The notes under the pieces are model-generated. The model worked only from the letters and a program-made list of their open reading frames with translations, was not told the DNA's origin and did no database searches. Positions 1-8,303 of a stretch of DNA of 64,000 bases are shown piece after piece (the stretch's first letter is position 1; each line of letters opens with the position of its first letter). The translations under genes and the position numbers were made by a program. This stretch comes from CAYNSB01 sp964399625 (GTDB lineage Bacteria; Planctomycetota; Phycisphaerae; Phycisphaerales; UBA1924): positions 1-64,000 of the forward strand of contig CAYNSB010000004.1 of assembly GCA_964399625.1 (NCBI GenBank), read 5' to 3'.

Positions 1-2
1 TC

Positions 3-2378
3 GCCAAGAACCGGCACCTGCTGGGCTTCGACAACCCGCGCAAGGCGCTGCTCACGGCCGTCAAGGAGGCCGTGGACAACTCCCTCGATGCCTGCGAAGA
101 AGCCGGCATTCTGCCCGAGATCACCGTGGTGATTGAGGACGTGGCGACCGGTACGTCGGCTCTCCGAGCCGACGCCGCGCCGGACGCCACGAACTCGAAG
201 GGCAAATCCAGGAGCGCGAAAAAGGGTAGCCCCGCGCCGCGTGACGACGGAGCCGCAGCGCGGGGAGTGGGCCCGGAGAGCCGATCCACCAAGTCGTCGC
301 GCTACCGCGTCACCGTCGTCGATAACGGCCCCGGCATCGTCCGCAAGCAGGTCGAAAACATCTTCGGGCGCCTGCTCTACGGCTCCAAGTTCCATCGCCT
401 CAAGATGAGCCGCGGGCAGCAGGGCATCGGCATCTCGGCCGCGGGCATGTACGGGCTGATCACCACCGGCAAGCCCATGGCGATCCAAACGCGCCCCGAC
501 GCCCGCAAGAAGGCCCACCACATCGAACTGGCGATGAACACCAAGACCAACCGCGCCGAGATCACCCTCGACGAGGAGACGGAGGATTTCCCGCTCCGTC
601 GCCTGCGCGAGCTGAATCCCGCGGTGCGCGAGCTCGCCTCGCGCGGCGAGTTCCTCAGCGCCGACGCCTACCCCACCGGCACCAGCGTCTCCATCGAGCT
701 CGAGGGCAAGTACCAGCGCGGACGCGGCAGCGTCGACGAGTTCCTGGAGCTCACCGCGATCGCCAACCCGCACGCGCGGATCACCCTCGTGCGCCCAACC
801 CGCGTCACGGAGGAAGAGGACGATGCGCCGCTGCTCAAAGGCAGGAACACGGGAACCGGCCATCGGCAATCGGCGCCATCGGAACAGGGCACGAGCGGTT
901 CGGCAAACGCCGAATCCCGGATCGCGGACCCCGCAACCACACCCGCAATCACCTCCGACCTTGGCCCGCTGGTCCTGTTCCCTCGCGCCGTGAATGACCT
1001 GCCCCCTGAGACGAAGGAGATCCAGCCCCACCCCAAGGGCGTGGAGCTGGGCACGCTCCTGCAGATGCTCAAGGATTTCCAGGAGTCGACCAAGAACGCT
1101 GGCAGCGCGACGCTCTACACGTTCCTGCAGGAGAAGTTCTCGCGCGTCTCGGCGGGCACCGCGAGCGACTTCTGCCAGAAAGTTGGCGTCACCAGCCGGA
1201 CCAAGGTGTCGGACCTCGATCCTCCGCAGGCCGAGGCCCTGTACAAGGTCTTCCAGGACGCGAAACTCGCTCCGCCGCCAACGGACTGCCTGGCGCCAAT
1301 CGGCGTGCAGCAGCTTCTCAAGGGCATGTTCAAGGGCGTGCGCGCGGAGTTCTACGCCGCGAGCTCCCGCGACCCCGCCGTGTATCGCGGGCGTCCGTTC
1401 CTGATCGAGGCGGCGATTGCCTTCGGGGGCGAGCTCCCCGCCGACGACACCGCCCGCGTGATCCGCTTCGCCAACCGCGTGCCGCTGCTGTTCCAGCAGA
1501 GCGCGTGCTCGAGCTTCAAGGGCGTCGTGGAAACCAACTGGCGCAACTACGACCTGCAGCACCCGCGGAACGCCCTGCCCATCGGCCCGCTCGTGATCAT
1601 GATCCACATGGCGAGCGTGTGGGTGCCCTTCACCAGCGAGTCCAAGGAGGCGATCGCCGACTACGACGAGATCCGCAAGGAGATGAAGCTCGCGCTCATG
1701 GAGTGCGGGCGCAAGCTCGGGACGTACCTCCGCAAGCGAGCCAAGATGCGCCGCGAGAGCGAGCGCCGCGACATCTTCGAGCGGTACATCGGCGAGGTCG
1801 CCAAGGCGTGCACGCAGATCACCGGCGGCGACGCCAAGAAGCTCTTCGAGGCGCTGCTCTCCCAAGCCAAGAAACGCACGGCGATCGCGGACCAGCAGCT
1901 CGACGATGAGGGGCGGCGCGTGAAGGACGCGCAGGAGGACGCCGCGGACCTCGATGGCGTGCTGATCGTTGAGCAGACCGCATCCACGCCGGCAGAGGGG
2001 ACGGCAGTCGAAGCGTCCAAGGGAACGAGCCCACAGACGCCGAGCGACGAACGCGCGAGTTCGACGCGGAAGCGCGAGCGACGGGGAGGCGATACGCCGT
2101 CCTCTGGTCGCAGGGGAGCTCGATCGACCACCGCAAAGCCCGCGCGCACGCCCTCACCCGCGGACTCCGACGCGCCGCCGCTGACCCTTTCCAAGGCCGA
2201 GCGGGCCCAGCTCGAGGTCTCCGCCCGCGCCAAGGATGGCGATGGCAAATCGGCGAGCAAGCCCAACGCAAGCAAGCCCAGCGCGGACACGCCCCCCGCG
2301 GGCAAGGGCGCGAAGCCGCGCCTGCGTCTTGTGAACGGAAAGATGGTGCCGGTGCAGGACGAGCCGGGGTTGTTCTGA
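3..2378 (+). CDS. top6B: DNA topoisomerase VI subunit B (5' end cut off by window)
   Basis: This is the ATPase subunit of a type IIB topoisomerase. With a Spo11-like A subunit it would pass one duplex through another. The reading frame is open from base 3, so the true start lies upstream; the GTG at 72 is internal, inside the GHKL N-box (KEAVDNSLDA). The G1 box (VDNGPGI) and the ATP-lid region (LYGSKFHRLKMSRGQQGIGI) are clear, so this is a top6B and not a gyrase. It is longer than archaeal relatives because of a low-complexity insertion between N and G1 boxes (about bases 147-292), a second Ser/Thr-rich insertion near bases 830-960, and a basic Ser/Pro/Ala tail of about 120 residues. No A subunit lies downstream; it may be upstream, outside the window. 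It converges on the next gene with one base between stops. Topo VI is mainly archaeal and plant, and patchy in bacteria. Confidence 0.93.
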   Translation, partial: AKNRHLLGFDNPRKALLTAVKEAVDNSLDACEEAGILPEITVVIEDVATGTSALRADAAPDATNSKGKSRSAKKGSPAPRDDGAAARGVGPESRSTKSSRYRVTVVDNGPGIVRKQVENIFGRLLYGSKFHRLKMSRGQQGIGISAAGMYGLITTGKPMAIQTRPDARKKAHHIELAMNTKTNRAEITLDEETEDFPLRRLRELNPAVRELASRGEFLSADAYPTGTSVSIELEGKYQRGRGSVDEFLELTAIANPHARITLVRPTRVTEEEDDAPLLKGRNTGTGHRQSAPSEQGTSGSANAESRIADPATTPAITSDLGPLVLFPRAVNDLPPETKEIQPHPKGVELGTLLQMLKDFQESTKNAGSATLYTFLQEKFSRVSAGTASDFCQKVGVTSRTKVSDLDPPQAEALYKVFQDAKLAPPPTDCLAPIGVQQLLKGMFKGVRAEFYAASSRDPAVYRGRPFLIEAAIAFGGELPADDTARVIRFANRVPLLFQQSACSSFKGVVETNWRNYDLQHPRNALPIGPLVIMIHMASVWVPFTSESKEAIADYDEIRKEMKLALMECGRKLGTYLRKRAKMRRESERRDIFERYIGEVAKACTQITGGDAKKLFEALLSQAKKRTAIADQQLDDEGRRVKDAQEDAADLDGVLIVEQTASTPAEGTAVEASKGTSPQTPSDERASSTRKRERRGGDTPSSGRRGARSTTAKPARTPSPADSDAPPLTLSKAERAQLEVSARAKDGDGKSASKPNASKPSADTPPAGKGAKPRLRLVNGKMVPVQDEPGLF
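154..284. repeat. Palindromic insertion inside top6B
   Basis: A perfect stem of nine bases with a three-base loop (CGTCGGCTC-TCC-GAGCCGACG, 154-174) begins a non-conserved stretch of top6B. The reverse complement of TCGGCTCTCCG recurs at 274-284, so the stretch is bounded by inverted copies. A further pair of eight-base arms (CCCCGCGC at 230-237, GCGCGGGG at 258-265) sits between them. The stretch is in frame and encodes a Ser/Ala/Lys/Arg-rich loop between two ATPase motifs. It looks like a small mobile palindromic element tolerated as a protein insertion. That origin is an inference from structure and position. Confidence 0.5.
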
Positions 2379-2379
2379 C

Positions 2380-2823
2380 TTAACCTCGCGCCGGCTTGCG
2401 GTAGGTCATCGTCATCTCGTTGCCGCGCCCGCCGAACTTCACGCTCGTCATGTAGCTGCGGATGAGCATCAGCCCGCGCCCGCTGGGGCGCTCGAGGTTC
2501 TCATCGAGCGTGGGGTCGGGCACATCCTCGGGCTTGAAGCCCGGCCCCTGGTCGATGATGGTCACGCGCAGCTCGTCCTCGCCCACCTGCGATCGCACGT
2601 GCACGGGCGTGCTCGCGGGCATGCCCTTGTGCCCGTGGCGGAACGCGTTGGACACGCCCTCCTCCAGCGCCAGGCGCACCGCGAACCGCGAGGACTCGCT
2701 GAAGCCGTGGTGCCCCATGTGCTCGAGGACCTCGGCGACGAACGCGTCGATCTGCCCGCGCTCGTTGGTGAGCCACGTGTCGATCGAATCCGGCGGAGGG
2801 GTTGAGCGGGCGCGCTTGCTCAT
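2380..2823 (-). CDS. Anti-sigma factor serine kinase-like ATPase (RsbW/SpoIIAB type)
   Basis: A 147-residue cytoplasmic HATPase_c_2 domain protein of the anti-sigma kinase family. Members bind a sigma factor and phosphorylate a STAS antagonist. The N-box region (LALEEGVSNAFRHGH), the G1 box (IIDQGPGFKP) and a glycine-rich G2 (PSGRGLMLIRSYM) are all visible, which matches the usual length and order. It lies 81 bases downstream of a STAS-domain gene on the same strand, the usual partner-switch arrangement, and the two are probably co-transcribed. No sigma factor gene is adjacent, so the target is unknown. It could act on a sigma factor elsewhere or in another partner-switch output. Confidence 0.85.
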   Translation of the reverse strand: MSKRARSTPPPDSIDTWLTNERGQIDAFVAEVLEHMGHHGFSESSRFAVRLALEEGVSNAFRHGHKGMPASTPVHVRSQVGEDELRVTIIDQGPGFKPEDVPDPTLDENLERPSGRGLMLIRSYMTSVKFGGRGNEMTMTYRKPARG

Positions 2824-2904
2824 GCGGAGTTGGCGGGGCGGGTCGTGGACCGTCGGGCGGGGGTGGGGCGCGCCGCTCCGCGAGGGCGGGCGCCGGGGCG
2901 TGCC

Positions 2905-3264
2905 TCATCGGAAGCTCTTGAGCGCCTCCGCCGCGGTCTCGTGGATCTCGAAAAGCTTGTAGAGCTTGGTGATGACGAAGACCTCGTATATCTGCGGGTC
3001 GATGTCCGAGAGGCGCAGCTGCCCCTGGGCGTTGCGGACGCGGTTGTTGATCGTGATGAGCGTGCCCAGCGCCGCCGAGGAGAGATGGTCCACGTTCGTG
3101 AAGGAGATCAGCAGCTTGGGCTTGGGCGCGGACTCGATGATGTGGGTGATCTCCTCGCCGATGAGCTGGATGTTCGCCTCGTCCAGGATGTTGCGGTCGA
3201 TGAACTCGACCTGGGTCACATCGTTGATCTTCTTGATGCGGAGTCGGGAGGTCTCGGAAGCCAT
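2905..3264 (-). CDS. STAS-domain anti-sigma factor antagonist
   Basis: A single STAS domain of about 119 residues. The phosphorylatable serine region is visible (NVDHLSSAALGTLI). Antagonists of this class bind the anti-sigma kinase when unphosphorylated and release the sigma factor. The start at 3264 (MASETS) was chosen because an AGGAGA sequence lies about nine bases upstream; a longer frame reaches 3294 but lacks a site. The HATPase anti-sigma gene follows, supporting a partner-switching pair. The domain fills the protein, so there is no additional sensor region. Confidence 0.85.
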   Translation of the reverse strand: MASETSRLRIKKINDVTQVEFIDRNILDEANIQLIGEEITHIIESAPKPKLLISFTNVDHLSSAALGTLITINNRVRNAQGQLRLSDIDPQIYEVFVITKLYKLFEIHETAAEALKSFR

Positions 3265-3331
3265 CGCGTGCGTTCTCCTGGGGCGTGCGGGCAAGGATAC
3301 GCCCGGGTAAACGCCCTGTCGCCCAACGAAA

Positions 3332-3355
3332 AACCCCCGGCACGGGCCGGGGGTT
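3332..3355 (-). terminator. Rho-independent terminator after the secretin gene
   Basis: A perfect ten-base stem around a four-base loop (AACCCCCGGC / GCCGGGGGTT on the minus strand) is followed by TTTCG. It lies 28 bases past the secretin stop codon and before the STAS gene start, so it should separate the two minus-strand units. Confidence 0.8.
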
Positions 3356-3382
3356 GTGGTTCACGCTCGCGATCGGCCTCGA

Positions 3383-6300
3383 TCAGTTGCCCAGCCCTAG
3401 CGACTGCTGCAGGCCCGGGAAGTTCCGCTCCTCCTCCTCGTTCTGGATGATGATCGTCGGCTTCATCAGGATCATCAGCGTCTGCTCTTCCTTGGACTCG
3501 ATCCGGTTCGTGAAAAACCGGTTGAGGATCGGGATCTTGGAGAGCACCGGCACGCCGGACTCGACCTCGTACTCCGTCACCAGGCGCTGACCGCCCAGCA
3601 GCAGCGTGCCCTGGTCGGGCACGGTCACCGTCGTGCGGACGCGCGTCACAGTCGTCTGCGGCAGCTGGATGAACGACTGCACCGACGCGGAGTTGACGAG
3701 CTGCCCGCCCGCGACGGCCGTCACCGACTGCGTCGCGAACCCGTTCACGCGGGCGACGCCGCTATCGATCGTCATCGTGACGAAGCGCCGGTCCGCGGTC
3801 ACGGTGCCCTCGACGCTCATCGTCACACCCTCGGAGACGACCGAGACGGTGGGCTGGAAGCCGACCGCCGAGTCGCCCACGATGGGCTGAAGATCGGAGA
3901 CGAAGGACGTCTGCGTGAGGACGTAGATGTTCGACGCCTGCCCGTTGGTGAACGTGAGACGCGGGGCCGTGAGCGACACGGAGCGCCGGTCGGCCTGCGT
4001 CGCCTTGATCAGGAAGTCCACCTGCACGTCATCGAGGAACTGCCCCGCGACGCCCAGCGCCGGAGCGCCGGTCAGGATCGGATCGGCCCAGTTCGCCGAA
4101 CGCGGGACGACGGCCTGCGCCACGCCCAGCGAGTTGCCGCCGAAGCCGATGGGCGACCAACCGGACGTCGGATTCGCGAACGCGACGCTGGGCGGATTCG
4201 TGCCCGTGCCGCCGGTCGTCGAGCCGAACGTCGAGGGGAACGTGCGGTTGAGGCCCGGGGCCTGCCCGGCGAAGTTGAAGAAGTCGCTGGGCCGGACCGC
4301 GGGGTTGATGCCCCGAGCGGCGCGGACCTGGTTGTTCTTGCCGTTGATGTAGACGTCGAGGTCGAAGCCGATCTGCTCGAAGAAGTCCTGGTTCACGAGG
4401 AGGAACCGGCACTCCACGTTGATCTGCATCGCGCGGACCTCGCGGAGCTTGCGGAGCAGACCCTGGATCTCGCGGTGGTTCTTGGGCGTGTTGGTGATGA
4501 TGAGGCTGCCCTGGTTCGCCAGGAGCTGGATCGCGCCCGTGTCGCCGCCGCCCGACTGCCACCCCTCGGGATCGACGTTGGTCGTGATGATGCCCTGCAG
4601 CTCCTCGAGCTTGTCGCGTCGTGCGCGCTGCTGGAGCTGCTGGTTGTCGTTCGTGTTGTCGCGGAAGGGGCTCTGCCCGCCGCCGCCGCCGCGCTGGCTC
4701 GCCTGCAGCGCCTGCTGCAGGTCGATCTTGGGCCCGTCACGGAAGTCGGGCACCTCGATGAGCAGGTCCTTCACGTCGTAGATCACCAGAACCTTGTTCT
4801 TGCGGAGCTTGACGTCCGACGCGAGCGTCACCACGCCGTCGATCACGGCCCAGTCCGCCTTGCTGTTGCGGTCCGTGCCGCTCACCTTTTCCACGACGCG
4901 ATCGAGCAGCTGCTTGACCGACACGTTCGTGAGGTTCAGCGAGAGCGTCGTCTCCTTGCGGATGCCCGCCTCTTCCAGCGAGGGCCAGTCCACGTCCACG
5001 TTCATCTGGGCGACGGTCTGCACGAACTTGACCGCGTCCTCCAGCGAGTTGTCCGTGAACGTCGCGCTGGGGATGCGGCGCTGCGAGAGGTCCGCGATCA
5101 CGCGCCGATTCTCGGCGGGCTCGGCGAACTGCAGCGGCTCGCCGCGCCGGGCGCTCACCGAGGGCCAGTCCGACGGGAAGTCCATCAGGCCCAGCGGCGG
5201 CACCGTCGCCCGCTGGTTCTCGACGTCGATGATGCCCCGGCGCTCGCTCTTGAGGTCGCGGAGCTCCTGCGAACGCTTGAACACGAGCAGGTCGTTGTAC
5301 ACGTCCTTGAGCAGGAGGCCCGTCGGGTTGATCGGATCGAGGAACAGCAGCTCGTCGATCGTCTGGGCCGCCTCGGCGTAACGCATCTCGGCCTGGAACG
5401 AGCGGGCCCGCACGATGAGCCCGTCGATCTTCGCCGCACGCTCCGCCTTGGTGTTCTTGTCGAGCTTGTCGGCGTTCTCCGTCGCGCGCTTGTCACGCTC
5501 GGCGGCGAGACGCGCCGCGATCTCGTTCTCCTGCTTGTCCACCTTCGCCCGCGCCGCCTCGACGCGACCGATCATCGCCTCGTACTCGGCCTCGCCGAAC
5601 ACGCCGCGCTGCGAGCTCGCCCGCAGCTTCGCCTGGGCGAGCCGGTTCCGCGCCTCGCTCACGTTGCCGCCAGCGAGGGCGCGGTCCGCCTGGTCCATGT
5701 CGTTCTCGAACTCGGCCTTGACCTGCTGCTTGAGGATGTCGCGCTCGACCATCGCCCGCTCGGGCTGGCCGGCGCGATCCTGGCCCAGGAACACGTTGCA
5801 CTGGGATAGGCGCTGCTCCACCAGCCCGACCTGCTCGGCGCTGAGCACATCGCGGAAGCCCACGCGGAGGCGGTCGTACCGCTGTGCCGCGTCGTTGTAC
5901 CGCTTGTCCTGGAACGCGCGATCCGCCTGGGCGAGAAGGTCCGTCGCCTCTTGCGAGCGGGCCGCCTTGACCGGATCGCCCTGCGGGGGCGTGACGTTGT
6001 CGCCGGGCTGCACCACCGGCTGAGAGACCGGTTGCACCACCGGCGCCGCGGGTTGGGGCGCGGGAGGCTGAGAGGCGGGCGCCTGGGCCGCGGGCGGCTC
6101 GTCCTTGCGGTGCACGACGCCGGGCTGCATCATCCCCGCGCTCGCCGCCGACCCGAACAGCTCGGGGCGCTGGGCCGACAACTCGACCAGCGCCAGCGTG
6201 TATCGCTCAAGACGATCCTGCTGCTCGCCGCTGAGCGCTACGCCCGAGCGATCGACGAAGGTGAAGCCCGACTTGGCGGCGGCGTAGTTGCCCGCGTCAA

Positions 6301-6820
6301 AGTCACGCTGGGCCTGCGCGAGCGTCTCGGGCACGAGCGGCGCCATCTCGTCGCGCTTCTGGGCGATGAGCGTCGCGAGCTCCTGCGCCCGCGCCGCGAA
6401 CGTGCCCGCGTCGCCCGAACGCACCGCGTTCACGTGGCGATCGGCCGTGCGGACGTCGCCATCCTGCAGCGCCTGCTCGGCCTTCTGGAGGCTCACGTCG
6501 CGAGGATCGCAGCGTTCGATCTGGGCGTTGGCCTGCGAGAGCAGGTCCGCCGCACGCGTGCGGTCCTCGTCGCTCATCGATCCCGCGCCCAGCGCGGCAC
6601 GCACGAGCGCCACCCGCGCCAGCACGGGCTTGCCCTGCACCAGATGCATTTCGGCCCGCGCGATCGCGTCGAGCGCGGCCCGGCACGACGCGTCGTCCTC
6701 GCGCGAGGGCATCGCCTGGGCGCGACCGGCGCTGAGCGCCAGGGCGAGCGGCAGCGTCGTCACGAGCGCCGCGGACAGGAAGGACCGGTGGAAGAGGGCC
6801 GAGCTGCGACGGCTGAGCAT
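3383..6820 (-). CDS. Large secretin-family outer-membrane channel protein
   Basis: A predicted outer-membrane secretin (GspD/PilQ superfamily) of 1145 residues, about twice the usual size. A signal peptide covers roughly residues 1-34 and ends with SAGRAQA. Helical, TPR-like sequence follows, then a Pro/Gln/Val-rich linker, more charged helical sequence, N-type domains in the middle (STN-like, then a ring-building domain containing ANQGSLIITNTP), and the beta-barrel domain at the C-terminus. The barrel carries the secretin signature (VPDQGTLLLGGQRLVTEYEV, then GVPVLSKIPILNRFF). The start at 6820 is supported by a GGAG site and by the signal peptide; the frame extends further upstream to 7084 without either. 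No other type II secretion or pilus assembly genes are next to it. It has its own terminator, so it is probably transcribed alone. Confidence 0.85.
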   Translation of the reverse strand: MLSRRSSALFHRSFLSAALVTTLPLALALSAGRAQAMPSREDDASCRAALDAIARAEMHLVQGKPVLARVALVRAALGAGSMSDEDRTRAADLLSQANAQIERCDPRDVSLQKAEQALQDGDVRTADRHVNAVRSGDAGTFAARAQELATLIAQKRDEMAPLVPETLAQAQRDFDAGNYAAAKSGFTFVDRSGVALSGEQQDRLERYTLALVELSAQRPELFGSAASAGMMQPGVVHRKDEPPAAQAPASQPPAPQPAAPVVQPVSQPVVQPGDNVTPPQGDPVKAARSQEATDLLAQADRAFQDKRYNDAAQRYDRLRVGFRDVLSAEQVGLVEQRLSQCNVFLGQDRAGQPERAMVERDILKQQVKAEFENDMDQADRALAGGNVSEARNRLAQAKLRASSQRGVFGEAEYEAMIGRVEAARAKVDKQENEIAARLAAERDKRATENADKLDKNTKAERAAKIDGLIVRARSFQAEMRYAEAAQTIDELLFLDPINPTGLLLKDVYNDLLVFKRSQELRDLKSERRGIIDVENQRATVPPLGLMDFPSDWPSVSARRGEPLQFAEPAENRRVIADLSQRRIPSATFTDNSLEDAVKFVQTVAQMNVDVDWPSLEEAGIRKETTLSLNLTNVSVKQLLDRVVEKVSGTDRNSKADWAVIDGVVTLASDVKLRKNKVLVIYDVKDLLIEVPDFRDGPKIDLQQALQASQRGGGGGQSPFRDNTNDNQQLQQRARRDKLEELQGIITTNVDPEGWQSGGGDTGAIQLLANQGSLIITNTPKNHREIQGLLRKLREVRAMQINVECRFLLVNQDFFEQIGFDLDVYINGKNNQVRAARGINPAVRPSDFFNFAGQAPGLNRTFPSTFGSTTGGTGTNPPSVAFANPTSGWSPIGFGGNSLGVAQAVVPRSANWADPILTGAPALGVAGQFLDDVQVDFLIKATQADRRSVSLTAPRLTFTNGQASNIYVLTQTSFVSDLQPIVGDSAVGFQPTVSVVSEGVTMSVEGTVTADRRFVTMTIDSGVARVNGFATQSVTAVAGGQLVNSASVQSFIQLPQTTVTRVRTTVTVPDQGTLLLGGQRLVTEYEVESGVPVLSKIPILNRFFTNRIESKEEQTLMILMKPTIIIQNEEEERNFPGLQQSLGLGN

Positions 6821-7241
6821 GTCAACGATCTCCAGTGGTCCGGGCGTCGTTCCGAGTGCGCCTGGATCCGCGCCTGCATGGGGCGCGCCGGCGCTCGGCG
6901 CCGACGCGAGATGGGGTGCCGAGAACGCGAACCCGTGCGCGGGTCCCCGACGGATCGGCAACGTCCTGTCGGGGCGGAAGATACTCCCGCGCCGTGTGCA
7001 ACGCAAACCGTGGCGATGGACTTTGTCCACACCACCGCCGACGCGCGACTCAACAGACCTTGGGCCCCGGCGCGCACCGACCATCTCCCCACAGCGAGGT
7101 AGGGGTTTGGTACGGGCACCTGACCGCCCACGTCCAACTCCGATCGCACCGAGCGGATCACGCCCAACCCTCGGGCCAATGTGCCCGAACCGGCGGACCC
7201 GACGCCGGTCCTTGCCCGGCCGGCGATCGCGAGCGGGCGTC
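6821..7241. other. Intergenic region upstream of the secretin gene
   Basis: No convincing gene was found in these 421 bases. The part next to the secretin start should hold its promoter. An inverted repeat (CCCCGAC...GTCGGGG, about 6945-6975) is present, with a second short pairing (GGA/TCC) inside the loop; it could be an operator or mRNA structure. I could not identify a clear sigma-70 promoter. Confidence 0.4.
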
Positions 7242-8237
7242 CTATTCGAGCCACGCCCGCCACATGATCCCGGGCTCCAGCGGGTTCTTCACATTTTTGA
7301 GCTCGATCGACTTTCCGATCTCCGCCAGACCCGTCGCGTCCACTCGATCGCTCTGCACGACGATCGCTTCCTCCCACGCCGGCACGTCGTCAGGGCGAAG
7401 TTCGTCCACCGCGTCCAGCGCCAGGTCCTCCGCCTGGCGGAGACTCCCCGCCGCGAGCATCACCTCCGCGTAGCGGGGACGGTCCACTCCCTCCGTCAGG
7501 CAGCGGACCAGGCACCGCCACGCCGTCACGCCCAGGTCTTTCCCCTGATCATCCACATTCTGCTCGGGATCGATGTTGAGCGTGAGCCGCCAGTCGTCCC
7601 GGAGGAACTCGACGATCTCGTCGAGCGTCAGCAGGTCCGATCGCCCCTCCTCCGTCACCAGGACCGAGCGATGCTCGTGCGAGACGGCGTCGGCGCCCGC
7701 CGGCTCTTCCATCGCCTCAAGGTCGAAGGCGCGCAGCACCTTCTCCACCTTCTCCTTGAACTCTGGCTCCACCCGCACCGTCACGATCTTGTGCTCGTCC
7801 ACGAACACGTAGCAGAACGGCTCCTCGGTCATCAGCCCGAACCCGATGAGCCCGTCCTCGAAGAACAGCCCGCGGTACCGCCGCAGCGCGTCGGTCACAC
7901 GATCGAGGCCCACCAGCTCGTACGCGATGTAGGGGTCCACCTCGCGGTACGCGTCCTGCCCCAGCACATCGAGGATCGGGAACACGCGCCCGGGGAACAG
8001 CCCGATCAGCGAGCGAAGCAGCGGTTCCAGACGCTCCGCCGAGATCACGATGTCGAACATGTACCGGTCGGGCCACTCTTCCCAATCGCCGCCCTCGTTG
8101 TCGCCGTCGGCCGGCTCGAACTCCACCGAGTACCCCGCTCTGGGCGTCATCGACTCCACGGGATAGGTTCCCAGCGGGAACGAGAACCCGTCCAATTTCT
8201 GACGCTCCAGCGCTGGATCGACGCGGCATCGGGCCAT
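7242..8237 (-). CDS. Conserved-looking hypothetical protein
   Basis: A 331-residue acidic, apparently cytoplasmic protein with no signal peptide or membrane segment. I do not recognise a family. The sequence looks genuinely coding: charged, with few low-complexity stretches, and it includes segments such as YRGLFFEDGLIGFGLMTEE and RVEPEFKEKVEKVLRAFDLE. The start at 8237 (MARCRVDP) was chosen because it leaves a 66-base divergent promoter space before coaX. The frame continues far upstream, but that part is antisense to coaX. It has no evident operon partner. Confidence 0.65.
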   Translation of the reverse strand: MARCRVDPALERQKLDGFSFPLGTYPVESMTPRAGYSVEFEPADGDNEGGDWEEWPDRYMFDIVISAERLEPLLRSLIGLFPGRVFPILDVLGQDAYREVDPYIAYELVGLDRVTDALRRYRGLFFEDGLIGFGLMTEEPFCYVFVDEHKIVTVRVEPEFKEKVEKVLRAFDLEAMEEPAGADAVSHEHRSVLVTEEGRSDLLTLDEIVEFLRDDWRLTLNIDPEQNVDDQGKDLGVTAWRCLVRCLTEGVDRPRYAEVMLAAGSLRQAEDLALDAVDELRPDDVPAWEEAIVVQSDRVDATGLAEIGKSIELKNVKNPLEPGIMWRAWLE

Positions 8238-8303
8238 GGGCGAGGGTAGATCACCCGCCTTGGCTCCGACGGCCCGCGCGCCAAGCGCCCCTAACGTCCG
8301 TGC

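Noticed and set aside
72..2378. GTG at 72 as the start of the top6B gene
   Set aside because: Conserved residues (NRHLLGFDNPRKALLTAVKE) lie before it in the same frame back to base 3, so the gene starts outside the window.
4475..5809. Long plus-strand frame inside the secretin gene
   Set aside because: It is antisense to a clearly conserved gene, has biased composition typical of a GC-rich shadow, and no recognisable motif.
6821..7084. Upstream extension of the secretin frame
   Set aside because: It lacks a ribosome-binding site and would put 88 Arg/Pro-rich residues before a good signal peptide.
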